The notes beneath the pieces were generated by a model. That model was not told where the DNA came from, did not search any database, and worked only from the letters and a program-made list of their open reading frames with translations. From the NCBI RefSeq assembly GCF_013184745.1, contig NZ_JAATVU010000006.1, positions 62,001 to 126,000 of the forward strand: 64,000 nucleotides of DNA. Reading direction: 5' to 3'. Source of the stretch: Mangrovicoccus sp. HB161399. GTDB taxonomy: Bacteria > Pseudomonadota > Alphaproteobacteria > Rhodobacterales > Rhodobacteraceae. Positions 8,313 to 16,293 of this stretch are shown one piece after another (position 1 is the stretch's first letter; each line of letters begins with the position of its first letter). A program made the translations under genes and the position numbers.

Positions 8313-10010
8313 TCAGGTCGGATCCACGATGCCCATGGCGATCATGCGAAGGCCGGTCATCGAGGGCACGAAGAAATAGTCGCCGCCGCGGCACTCCACG
8401 AAGGTCTTCAGCGACGACATGACATAAGGCGGCTTACCGGACGTGGGATCGGAGGCGATCGGGTGCCGCTTGTGGACCTCGTGGTTGCCCAGGAGCGGAC
8501 AGGTGTTGTTGCCCTCGTTGAAGTCGAGCCCGTACTGGATCCATTGCTGCTGGACGAATTCGAACTGCCGGAACAGGTTGGCGCTCATGATCATCATGAT
8601 CACGCCCTGTTCGGTCTCGTCGTCGCCGGTGCCCAGCTCGGGCCCGCCATAGGGCAGCCCGCGGCGCAGGATGCGGCGGCGGTTGTTCAGCGCCGAGGTC
8701 GCGTTCGGGTTCCCGGGCTGCGCCCCGGTCGCGGGATCGACGCCGGAGGCGTTCATCGGATCGAGAGTGTCGCGGGTGTTGACCCGCCGCATATGCGCGC
8801 CGACCGGACATTTCAGCCCGGACATGTCGTCGGCATAGCGGAAATCCGCGGCCTCCTGCGATCCGATGTATTTGAGATTGGCGCGGAATCCCTCCAGCGT
8901 GCCGGCCTTGTCGCCGCCCCAGCCGCGGGCCTCCTGGAAGGCGCGCCACTCGCGGTAGGTCGGCACCTTGGACAGCGGCACCCCGTCGGACCAGCGGCCG
9001 CACATCTTGGCGAGTATGGTCTCGCGCGCCTCGTCGGCCGGGATCTCCATGATCCCGGCGAAGCGCGCCGCCTCGCCGTCGACCACCTCACGGAAGGTCG
9101 AGACGTTCTCGTGCAGCTTGCGGTAGGCCATGAAGGTGCCGTTATGCATGAATTCCGGCGGGGTCGAGGTCGGCGGCAGCTCCTGGCTCTCGTCCGGGTG
9201 GCCGAGCAGGAACTCGCCCGTGGCCAGCGGCTGCCATTCGATCTTGCCGCTCGCGCCCTTCACCAGCTTGCCGTTGCCGGTGACCGGCATCGCGTCCGGG
9301 TCCGAGCCGTACTGGCCCTCGAAGACCGGGTTGCCGATCCCGTCGGTGAAGCCGAAATGCTCCTTCGGGGTGGGCAGCATCATCCCGCCGACATTCTGGT
9401 AGACGGCCGAGGCCGGCTGGTAGGGCTGGTCGCCGTCCTTGCCGTTCTTCGCGATCAGCGTGACGCCGCCGCCGATCGCCTCCGGCAGGCCGATCAGCCA
9501 GTCGGTGCGCCGCTCCAGCTCGGGATGCGGGGTCAGCAGGTCGGCGGGCCCGGCGGTCTGGGCGTTGAGCGAGATCCAGATATGGACATCGCCCTTGCCC
9601 GCCGCGCCGGGGCGCCGGTTTTCCTGCCAGATCGGATCCCAGTGGCGGCACCAATGGGTTTGCTGCGCCTCCTCCTCGGTCAGGGTCTGGTCGCGGTCGC
9701 CCAGGATGAAGGCGCGCGCCTTCATGCCCTCGGCGAAATCCTCGGGCATGCCCTGCAGCGTGCGCACCGGCAGGTCCAGCATCCACAGCCCCATGAAGGT
9801 GAAGGCGATGTTGGTGGTGCATTTCGGCTTGGACCCGGCGGTCCAGGGCGTCGCGGTGGTGACGCGGCGGCGCACCTGCTCGACGAATTTGCGGCCCTGC
9901 CTGGGCGACTGGATCTGGAAGAAGAAGTAGCGCGCGAAGGGAAAGGAGTAGCGGCCGTAGGCGCGGGGCACGTTGCCCTGGATGTCGGCAAGGTTCAGAT
10001 CGAGGGTCAT
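8313..10010 (-). CDS. DyP-type haem peroxidase
   Basis: A 565-residue dye-decolourising-type peroxidase. The family signature G-x-x-D-G is G-F-T-D-G at 220-224, giving the distal catalytic Asp223. The proximal haem ligand is His406 in C-P-V-G-A-H-M-R-R, followed by N-T-R-D. The C-terminal S-A-N-L-F-R-Q-F-E-F-V-Q-Q-Q-W element (476-490) is also typical. It is longer than the 300-450 residues of common DyPs, with the extra length spread as insertions in the N-terminal half and between 225 and 400. No Tat signal or encapsulin-targeting tail is evident, so it is probably cytosolic or bound to the membrane partners. It has a good ribosome site and begins 16 bases after the preceding membrane protein gene. 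Confidence 0.92.
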   Translation of the reverse strand: MTLDLNLADIQGNVPRAYGRYSFPFARYFFFQIQSPRQGRKFVEQVRRRVTTATPWTAGSKPKCTTNIAFTFMGLWMLDLPVRTLQGMPEDFAEGMKARAFILGDRDQTLTEEEAQQTHWCRHWDPIWQENRRPGAAGKGDVHIWISLNAQTAGPADLLTPHPELERRTDWLIGLPEAIGGGVTLIAKNGKDGDQPYQPASAVYQNVGGMMLPTPKEHFGFTDGIGNPVFEGQYGSDPDAMPVTGNGKLVKGASGKIEWQPLATGEFLLGHPDESQELPPTSTPPEFMHNGTFMAYRKLHENVSTFREVVDGEAARFAGIMEIPADEARETILAKMCGRWSDGVPLSKVPTYREWRAFQEARGWGGDKAGTLEGFRANLKYIGSQEAADFRYADDMSGLKCPVGAHMRRVNTRDTLDPMNASGVDPATGAQPGNPNATSALNNRRRILRRGLPYGGPELGTGDDETEQGVIMMIMSANLFRQFEFVQQQWIQYGLDFNEGNNTCPLLGNHEVHKRHPIASDPTSGKPPYVMSSLKTFVECRGGDYFFVPSMTGLRMIAMGIVDPT

Positions 10011-10026
10011 GGCGTTTCTTGTCCCT

Positions 10027-11073
10027 TCATGCCGCCGTCGTTTTCCGGGAATGCGCCCAGGAGATCACCCCCGGGGGCTGGGTCGGCGCGGCATTGTCGC
10101 CCGGCGCATGCGTCTCGAGGAACCTGCCGAAGGCGGCATGCAGCTCGTCCGGCGACGCGCCCTGCGTCTCCACCGCGAAATTCGCGAAGGCCTGCTGCAG
10201 GTAGAGCGATTTCAGCACCGAGGGCAGGTCGTCGTACTTCGCCGGCGCCAGCGGCTTGTTGCCGTTGGCGATGGTCTGGCGCAGCGCGACGGCGAAGGCG
10301 AGCGCGGTCAGCACCAGCGCGGCGACGGCGATCCACAGCAGGCTCATGCCGAAGAGCGAGATCATGCCCAGCAGCCGCAGCACGACCGCCGCCAGCGCCA
10401 CCACCGCCGGGACCGCCACGATGGCGATCAGCGCCTTGATCGGCAGCAGGTGGAACTCCGGCAGCGTCAGGTAGTAGTCGTGGAACGGCATGGTCGTCTC
10501 GACATGGCAGCGCTCCAGATAGGCCGCGAATTGGGGCCCCGAGCCGACTTTGCCCTCGAACTCCATGCAGTTGCCGAAGATCTCGCGGATCTCGGTGCCC
10601 ATCGTGTCCCACAGGAGCTGGGCATAGGCGGCGCGCACCTTGGCCTGTTCCGCGTCCGACAGCTCGGCCGGCAGAGGCTTTCCGTCCGCGTCGATGGCGT
10701 CGATATCGGCAGTGAAGACCAGGTAGCGGCAGTTGAGCCGGTCGACCGGCAGGGGGTTGATCGTGTCGATCCCCTTTATGGTGGAGACCAGCGCGTCCTG
10801 TCCGTCGCGGCCGTTGTAGACCACGTCCTCCAGCACGAACATGCGCACGAAATGGTTGCGCAGGTTGCGGGCGAAGGGGCTCATTTCCGCGGCTTCCTCG
10901 GTCGCGGGCGACTGTTTCGCCGTGGGCAGCATCGACAGCGCGATCCTCAGCCGCTGTTCGTAGCTGATGACGTGGTTGCCCGCCTCCACCTCTTCGGCCG
11001 AAAGCTCCGGCCCGCCCGGCAGGACCGGCACGAGATAGGTCAGGAAAAGATGTCCCGTATCGAGATCCGGCAT
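10027..11073 (-). CDS. Unrecognised membrane protein of the DyP/P450 operon
   Basis: I do not recognise a named family. The 348 residues divide into an N-terminal soluble part (1-210) with a N-C-R-Y-L-V-F-T-A-D-I-D element at 114-125 and a conserved-looking P-F-H-D-Y-Y-L segment at 196-202, then a helical hairpin of two membrane segments (about 212-235 and 238-265), then an 80-residue tail. The soluble part shares the pattern 'hydrophobic strand, F, (S/T), (N/D), aromatic W, E/Y' with the upstream 215-aa protein, suggesting the two are distant relatives. The ribosome site (GGAGGGAGGA) is strong. The gene sits 24 bases after its upstream neighbour. A role in docking the haem enzymes or delivering their substrate at the membrane is inferred from position only. 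Confidence 0.6.
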   Translation of the reverse strand: MPDLDTGHLFLTYLVPVLPGGPELSAEEVEAGNHVISYEQRLRIALSMLPTAKQSPATEEAAEMSPFARNLRNHFVRMFVLEDVVYNGRDGQDALVSTIKGIDTINPLPVDRLNCRYLVFTADIDAIDADGKPLPAELSDAEQAKVRAAYAQLLWDTMGTEIREIFGNCMEFEGKVGSGPQFAAYLERCHVETTMPFHDYYLTLPEFHLLPIKALIAIVAVPAVVALAAVVLRLLGMISLFGMSLLWIAVAALVLTALAFAVALRQTIANGNKPLAPAKYDDLPSVLKSLYLQQAFANFAVETQGASPDELHAAFGRFLETHAPGDNAAPTQPPGVISWAHSRKTTAA

Positions 11074-11097
11074 GGTGTCCTCCCTCCGGTCTGCGCT

Positions 11098-11745
11098 TCA
11101 GGCCGTCGCCGCGCGGCGGATCGCCTCGCGGTTGACGTCGGCCCGCTCGGTCGCGAGGCTGGCCACCGGTCCGAAGCCCGGATCGCCGAGATCGCCCTGG
11201 TGCTTCAGGAAGGCCGCCTTCCAGGTCTTGGCGAAGGTTTCCGGATCCTGCGCGGCATGCGCCTTGGCCAGGCCGGCCAGGGTGTCGCGCACCCTGAGCG
11301 CCGCCTTGACGTCGCGCTGCGCCGCGCCGGGCGTGGCGTTGTAATAGTAGTCGGTGCCGATCTGGTTGTAGGTGATGTAGTCCTTGAAGGGCGTGACCGG
11401 GATCGACAGCGGATATTTCGAGGCGCTGTACCAGAACAGGTTCAGCCCGTTCGGGATGCCGTCGGAAAAGGCGTCGATATACTGGTCCCAGGTGCCGTTG
11501 AAATTCGAGCAGAACAGCACGTAGTCATTCTGCAGCGTCTGCGGCCCCTGCCCCAGATCCGGCCACTGGTCGCGTTTCACGATCACCCAGCGGGCGAAAT
11601 GGATGAGCGACAGTCCGAGAAGGCCCATCAGGTTTTCCGGAAGACCGCGCGAGGCCATGAATATGGCCCGGTTGATCCAGGTCACCCGCGGCTTGCTCGG
11701 GGTAACCACGTTCATCGCATAGGCCTTGCCTGCGACGTTCGACAT
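11098..11745 (-). CDS. Unrecognised protein, first gene of the DyP/P450 operon
   Basis: A 215-residue protein I cannot assign. It contains a hydrophobic stretch (G-L-L-G-L-S-L-I-H-F-A-R-W-V-I, about 41-55) and a striking motif V-L-F-C-S-N-F-N-G-T-W-D-Q-Y-I at about 76-90. From memory, a similar F-x-S-N-F-D-G-S-W-x-x-Y motif recurs in uncharacterised proteins beside DyP-type peroxidases; I could not check this. The C-terminal 70 residues are charged and helical. It leads the operon, with a good ribosome site (GGGAGGAGG) and a candidate operator (11829-11841) about 85 bases upstream of its start. It may be a substrate-presenting or scaffolding partner of the peroxidase and P450. Confidence 0.6.
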   Translation of the reverse strand: MSNVAGKAYAMNVVTPSKPRVTWINRAIFMASRGLPENLMGLLGLSLIHFARWVIVKRDQWPDLGQGPQTLQNDYVLFCSNFNGTWDQYIDAFSDGIPNGLNLFWYSASKYPLSIPVTPFKDYITYNQIGTDYYYNATPGAAQRDVKAALRVRDTLAGLAKAHAAQDPETFAKTWKAAFLKHQGDLGDPGFGPVASLATERADVNREAIRRAATA

Positions 11746-11828
11746 CAGCCTCCTCCCTGTGCTTGTTTTCGCCGCATCTTTGGGGTGTCTCTGATGGACA
11801 TCGCGGCAGTTTCACGAAGCCACGAAAA

Positions 11829-11841
11829 TGACGCAGCGTCA
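11829..11841. promoter_or_regulatory. TGACGC-A-GCGTCA palindrome, candidate operator
   Basis: A perfect 6-base inverted repeat with one central base, in the 333-base gap (11746-12078) between the DyP/P450 operon and the divergent epimerase gene. The rest of that gap shows no gene. On the minus strand the palindrome overlaps a TTGACG that could serve as a -35 element. No cognate regulator is encoded next to it. Confidence 0.45.
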
Positions 11842-12078
11842 AAACCTTTCTCAACTTTCCTAATGAGTTAAGTTCAGAAGATCCGGCGCGAAATGCGGGA
11901 ATGCCGGGATTGACCCATTCATTGTGCCGCGGCGCGACGCTTTCGCCACGCGAAGCAAAAAATGCCGTGTGCTACGGTTCCGCTGCGTGGCCGGATTCGA
12001 GCGAGGACCTCCGGCAGATGCGTGCATTAACCATTTGCGGGAGGCCAAACCTTCCGCCGAGGTCATGAAAGAGCAAGA

Positions 12079-13011
12079 ATGCCTAAGAAAGTGCTTGTCA
12101 TCGGGGGGTGCGGGTTCATCGGGTCTCATATCGTTGACGGCTTGCTGGCAGCGGGGACGGCCGTGCGCGTCCTCGACCGCAGGCCCGAAGCGTTCAGGGA
12201 ACCGCTCCCCGGCGTGGAGTACATCTTCGGAGATTTCTCCGATCCGTTCCAGCTGCTCGAGTCGCTCGAGGGCGTCGATGCGGTCATGCATTGCGCCAGC
12301 ACGACGGTCCCATCGACATCCAACATCGATCCGGTGGCGGACATTTCCGGCAACCTGATATCCAGCGTGCGGCTGCTGAAGCTGCTGCGCCAGATGAACA
12401 TCGGGAAGCTGGTCTACCTTTCTTCCGGCGGCACGGTCTACGGCGTGCCCCAGGCCGATCCGGTCAGCGAGGACCATCCTCAGAACCCGATCAGCTCCTA
12501 CGGGATCGTGAAGTCGGCGATCGAGAAGTACATCTTCATGGAGCAGGAACTGCACGGCCTGAGCGCCGTCGTGCTGCGCGCATCCAACCCCTACGGCCCG
12601 CGCCAGGGCCATACCGGCATCCAGGGGATCATCGGCACCTACCTGTGGAAGCTCGCCCGCGGCGAGGACCTGGAGGTCTGGGGCGACGGCACCGTGGTGC
12701 GCGACTTCATCTACGTCAAGGACATGGCGGATATCTGCGTGGCCGCGCTGAATTCCGAAGCCAGCGGCGTGTACAATGCAGGCGCCGGCGAGGGCACCTC
12801 GGTCAACGAGATCGTCGAGGCCGTGCGCCATGCCACCGGCCGCGATTTCCAGCCGACCTACAAGGTCGCCCGCGCCTATGACGTGCCGCGGATCGTGCTC
12901 GACATCGGCCGCGCGCAGGAGACCTTCGCCTGGTCTCCGAAAGTCTCCCTGGTCGAGGGCGTCGCCGAAAGCTGGAATTGGGTGCAGTCGCAGGTCGCGC
13001 CCGCCCATTGA
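12079..13011 (+). CDS. NAD-dependent epimerase/dehydratase (GalE-like extended SDR)
   Basis: A 310-residue extended short-chain dehydrogenase/reductase acting on a nucleotide sugar. The Rossmann motif G-x-x-G-x-x-G is at 9-15, the acidic NAD-selecting residue follows as V-L-D near 31-33, and the catalytic triad region has S115-S116 and Y141-x-x-x-K145. The sequence N-P-Y-G-P-R-Q and G-D-G-T-x-V-R-D-F-I-Y-V are typical of UDP-glucose/UDP-N-acetylglucosamine 4-epimerases and dTDP-glucose dehydratases. At 310 residues it is slightly shorter than E. coli GalE. It stands alone, divergent from the haem-enzyme operon and convergent with ask, with no sugar transferase genes beside it. The exact substrate is open. 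The ribosome site (GAAAGAGC) is weak. Confidence 0.85.
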   Translation: MPKKVLVIGGCGFIGSHIVDGLLAAGTAVRVLDRRPEAFREPLPGVEYIFGDFSDPFQLLESLEGVDAVMHCASTTVPSTSNIDPVADISGNLISSVRLLKLLRQMNIGKLVYLSSGGTVYGVPQADPVSEDHPQNPISSYGIVKSAIEKYIFMEQELHGLSAVVLRASNPYGPRQGHTGIQGIIGTYLWKLARGEDLEVWGDGTVVRDFIYVKDMADICVAALNSEASGVYNAGAGEGTSVNEIVEAVRHATGRDFQPTYKVARAYDVPRIVLDIGRAQETFAWSPKVSLVEGVAESWNWVQSQVAPAH

Positions 13012-13050
13012 CGCTGGGAGGGCGCGCGGCGCCTTCCCCCCGAATGCAGA

Positions 13051-13079
13051 ACGGCCTCCGGATCATCTCCGGAGGCCGT
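13051..13079. terminator. Hairpin between convergent epimerase and ask genes
   Basis: A 12-base perfect stem (13051-13062 with 13068-13079) and a 5-base loop, between the stop codons of two convergent genes. T-runs are weak on both sides, so it may act on both transcripts or only protect 3' ends. Confidence 0.6.
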
Positions 13080-13106
13080 CCGCGTTCCTGCGGTGGCGCG
13101 ATCCCG

Positions 13107-14540
13107 TCAGGCCACCGCGCGCAGCGATCCGCCCTTGCCCTCGCCGCCTTCGACATACTCGCCGTGCAGCGCCTTGATCACCGGGGCGAGGTCCTCGCGC
13201 TCCAGGATGAACTGGACGTCCACGTTGCGCGGGCCCTGCGCGGCGCCGAGCGCTTCCAGCCCGGCCGCGGCAATCGCCTGCAGCCCGCGGGTCAGCACCG
13301 ACAGCCCGTTCAGGTCGCGGCCGATCGCGGAGGCCAGCGCCAGCGGACGCACGGAGACGCCGGCATTGGGATAGAGCTTGACCAGGTCGTTCTCCACCCG
13401 CTTCATCACCTTCATCGGGGCATCGACGAAATGGGTGATGGTGTTGGCGTTGGTGACCTTGGAGATGATCCGCACGTCGTGGCGCGTCAGCGTCTCCAGG
13501 ATCGCGGCGTCGTAGCCCTTCACCCCGACCATGTCCTGCTCGAAGACCTCGAGCGACAGGATGTCGAGACCGGTGACGATCTCCACCGCTGCCGTCTCGG
13601 CCGGCTGGTCGTCGATCAGCGTGCCCGGATCCTCCGGCTCGAAGGCATTCGTCACGCGCAGCGGGACGCCCGCCTGGCGCAGCGTCTTGGCCGCCTTCGG
13701 GTGGATCGCCTCCATCCCCATGTTCGACAGCTGGTCGGCCACGTCGTAGTTGGTCCGCCCGAGCTTGCGCACGGCGTCCTGCCCGACCAGGTTCGGGTCG
13801 GCGGAGCTGAGGTGGAATTCCTTGTGGATGATCGCCTCGCGCGCGCCGGTCAGGGCCGCCAGCCGCGAGAAGGTCACCTCGGAATAGCCGCGGTCGAATT
13901 CGCGCATCAGCCCTTCGGCGCATTGCGCGTAGCCGGTGACGATCGGCATCTCGGCGGCGGCGTCGATTGCCTCCATAGCGCCCTCGATGCGCTGGTCGAG
14001 GCTGAAGCCGCCCTTGTCATGCCAGCCCGACAGGTCGACGAAGCGGGCGTTGACGCCTGCGCGGCGCAGCATCAGCGTGGTGGCGAAGGCAGAATGCGCC
14101 TCGCCGATCCCCGAGAGCAGCTCGCGCGTCTGCATCATGTGCTCGGCAAGCGAGAAATGCGCATAGGTGCAGAGCCGCTGCAGGTCGATCAGGCAGTTGC
14201 GCGCGCTCTCGATCCGTTCGGAGACGAAGGCGTCGGCCTGCTCGATGTCGCCGGGATGCTCAAGCACGGCGCGGTGCGCCTCGCGCATGGCGGCGGCGAC
14301 GCGGGTCAGCGCATCATGCCAGCCATGGCCGGTATCCTGGTTGGCGAACTGGGCGTAGACGCCCGGCTCGCCGGATTTCTTGTGCTCGAGCAGCAGGTTG
14401 GTGATGCCCCCGAAGGCCGAAACGACGAAGATCCGGCCGTAGAGGTCGCTGCCCTCGCGGCCGCCGATGAACAGCGTGTCGCGGAGCTCGTTGACGCGGG
14501 ACATGGAGGTCCCGCCGATTTTCTCGACAGTATGGGCCAT
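13107..14540 (-). CDS. ask: Aspartate kinase of the ectoine operon (Ask_Ect)
   Basis: A 477-residue aspartokinase, first enzyme of the aspartate pathway, phosphorylating L-aspartate towards aspartate semialdehyde, the ectoine precursor. The N-terminus has the V-E-K-I-G-G-T-S-M kinase signature, and the middle carries V-V-S-A-F-G-G-I-T-N and the H-x-x-E-x-x-L-S-S-A-D-P substrate region. The C-terminal third contains ACT-like repeats. It belongs to the specialised isoenzyme co-transcribed with ectABC and known to be little inhibited by lysine and threonine. It starts two bases after the ectC stop, so it is the last gene of the ectABC-ask operon. No ectD follows, so ectoine rather than hydroxyectoine is the expected product of this locus. 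Confidence 0.95.
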   Translation of the reverse strand: MAHTVEKIGGTSMSRVNELRDTLFIGGREGSDLYGRIFVVSAFGGITNLLLEHKKSGEPGVYAQFANQDTGHGWHDALTRVAAAMREAHRAVLEHPGDIEQADAFVSERIESARNCLIDLQRLCTYAHFSLAEHMMQTRELLSGIGEAHSAFATTLMLRRAGVNARFVDLSGWHDKGGFSLDQRIEGAMEAIDAAAEMPIVTGYAQCAEGLMREFDRGYSEVTFSRLAALTGAREAIIHKEFHLSSADPNLVGQDAVRKLGRTNYDVADQLSNMGMEAIHPKAAKTLRQAGVPLRVTNAFEPEDPGTLIDDQPAETAAVEIVTGLDILSLEVFEQDMVGVKGYDAAILETLTRHDVRIISKVTNANTITHFVDAPMKVMKRVENDLVKLYPNAGVSVRPLALASAIGRDLNGLSVLTRGLQAIAAAGLEALGAAQGPRNVDVQFILEREDLAPVIKALHGEYVEGGEGKGGSLRAVA

Positions 14541-14542
14541 GG

Positions 14543-14938
14543 TCAGTCCGCAAGTTCCTCCGCCGGGGCATAGGAGCCATCTTCGCGATGGACTTCCTTG
14601 CCGGTCACCGGCGGGTTGAAGCAGCAGGCCATGACCAGCTTCTCTTCTGCCCGCAGGATGTGGCGGTCGTGAAGGTTCAGCGCATACATGACGCCCGGGC
14701 GGATCTGGTGGGTCTTCCCTGTGCCCAGATCGGTGATCGAGCCCTTGCCGGCCATGCAGTACACGCTCTCGAAATGGTGCTTGTACTCGAAGGTGTGCTC
14801 GGAGCCCGTCTCCAGTTCGGTGATGTGGAAGGAGAAGCCCATTCCGTCATCGGCCAGGAGCATCCGGGTCGAGGTCCACTGCGCATCCGAGACAGCGCGG
14901 TCGGTGTTCTTCAGTTCGTTGAAATCACGCACGATCAT
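14543..14938 (-). CDS. ectC: L-ectoine synthase
   Basis: A 131-residue cupin that closes the ring of N-gamma-acetyl-diaminobutyrate to give ectoine, a compatible solute. The iron ligands known from the structurally studied enzyme (Glu57, Tyr85, His93) fall at the same numbers here: H-H-F-E57-S-V-Y, G-V-M-Y85-A-L-N and D-R-H93-I-L. The N-terminus M-I-V-R-D-F-N-E-L is characteristic. It follows ectB by 12 bases and precedes ask by 2, so it is in the middle of one operon. Length is normal for the family. Confidence 0.97.
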   Translation of the reverse strand: MIVRDFNELKNTDRAVSDAQWTSTRMLLADDGMGFSFHITELETGSEHTFEYKHHFESVYCMAGKGSITDLGTGKTHQIRPGVMYALNLHDRHILRAEEKLVMACCFNPPVTGKEVHREDGSYAPAEELAD

Positions 14939-14950
14939 GATCGGTACTCC

Positions 14951-16237
14951 TTACTGCGCCGCGATGGTTGCCGGCTTGACGATGTCGCGGACGGCCTGCG
15001 CGAGGATCGCGTAGCCTTCGCGGAAGGTCTCGTTGGGGGTGGTCAGCGGCGCGAGCACCTTGACCACTTCGTCATTCGGGCCCGAGGTTTCGATCACCAG
15101 GCCCAGCTCGAAGGCGCGGGCGCAGATTTCCGAGGCCAGCTCGCCCGAGCCGACATCGATGCCCTGCATGAGGCCGCGGCCCTTGAGATAGGCGCCCGGG
15201 ATCATCTCGGCGATCTCGCTCAGCGCGGTGGTCATCATCACCGCCTTGCCGGCCAGCTCGCGCTGGAAGCTGCCGTCGGACCAGAACTTCTCGATCGCGA
15301 CGCGGGCCGTCACGAAGGCATGGGTGTTGCCGCGGAAGGTGCCGTTGTGCTCGGCCGGGCCGAAGACGTCGTGCTCGGGGCGGATCAGCACCATCGCGAA
15401 GGGCAGGCCGAAGCCCGAGGCCGATTTCGCCATGGTGACGATGTCGGGCTGCACGTCCATCTCCTCGAAGGAGAAGAAGGTCCCGGTGCGGCCGCAGCCC
15501 GCCTGGATGTCGTCGACGATGAAGAGCGCGCCGTTGTCATGGGCGATCTTGGCGACCCGCTCGACGAATTCGCGCGACGCGGCGTTGAGGCCGCCCTCGC
15601 CCTGCACGGTCTCCATCATGATGGCCGCGGGGGCGTCGATGCCGCCCGACGGGTCGGCCAGCATCTGCTCGAGCAGCGCCGCGGAGTCCACGCCTTCGGC
15701 ATAGCTGTCGTAGGGCATGCGGGTGACGCCGTGCTTGTCGATGCCCGCGCCACCGCGGTGGTAGCCGTTGCCGGTCGCCGCCAGCGCGCCCATGGTCACG
15801 CCATGGAAGCCGTTGGTGAAGGCGACGATGTTGGTGCGGCCGGTGACCTTGCGCGCCAGCTTCATCGCGGCCTCGACGGCATTGGCGCCGGTCGGGCCGG
15901 TGAACATCACCTTGTGGTCCATGCCGCGCGGGCCGAGGATGTGGTCCTCGAAGGCGCGAAGGAAGCCGCCCTTGGCATCGGTGTGCAGGTCGAGCCCGTG
16001 GGCGATGCCGTCGCCGGCGATGTGCTCGATCAGCGCGGCCTTCATGTCCGGGTCGTTATGCCCGTAGTTCAGCGACGAACAGCCCGCGAGGAAGTCGATG
16101 TAGCGGTTGCCGTCGACATCGAACATTTCGCTGCCGCGGGCCTCGGTGAAGAGCTTGGAGAAGCCGCGGCAATACGAGCGGGCCTCGCTCTCGCGGCGTT
16201 TGAAGATGGAAATCGGCTGTGCCATGTCCTTGGCCAT
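14951..16237 (-). CDS. ectB: Diaminobutyrate-2-oxoglutarate aminotransferase
   Basis: A 428-residue class III PLP aminotransferase that converts aspartate semialdehyde to 2,4-diaminobutyrate with glutamate as amino donor. The PLP-binding lysine is Lys271 in T-M-A-K-S-A-S-G, and the D-D-I-Q-A-G-C-G-R-T-G block at 242-252 is characteristic of EctB. The open frame extends far upstream, but that part is antisense to ectA in another frame. I place the start at ATG 16237, which has an AGGAG ribosome site 8-9 bases before it; a second ATG four codons later (16225) is possible. The gene lies between ectA and ectC in one operon. Confidence 0.95.
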   Translation of the reverse strand: MAKDMAQPISIFKRRESEARSYCRGFSKLFTEARGSEMFDVDGNRYIDFLAGCSSLNYGHNDPDMKAALIEHIAGDGIAHGLDLHTDAKGGFLRAFEDHILGPRGMDHKVMFTGPTGANAVEAAMKLARKVTGRTNIVAFTNGFHGVTMGALAATGNGYHRGGAGIDKHGVTRMPYDSYAEGVDSAALLEQMLADPSGGIDAPAAIMMETVQGEGGLNAASREFVERVAKIAHDNGALFIVDDIQAGCGRTGTFFSFEEMDVQPDIVTMAKSASGFGLPFAMVLIRPEHDVFGPAEHNGTFRGNTHAFVTARVAIEKFWSDGSFQRELAGKAVMMTTALSEIAEMIPGAYLKGRGLMQGIDVGSGELASEICARAFELGLVIETSGPNDEVVKVLAPLTTPNETFREGYAILAQAVRDIVKPATIAAQ

Positions 16238-16293
16238 GGGGGATGCTCCTTTCGGGAGAAATTCTTGGGGAGGGTGCGAGGACGAGCGGAGGC

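Noticed and set aside
5532..10439. A 1635-codon open frame on the plus strand
   Set aside because: It is antisense to the lipid kinase, GST, P450, DyP and part of the 348-aa genes and reads as His/Arg/Gly/Ala-rich low-complexity sequence, the usual shadow of high-GC codon bias.
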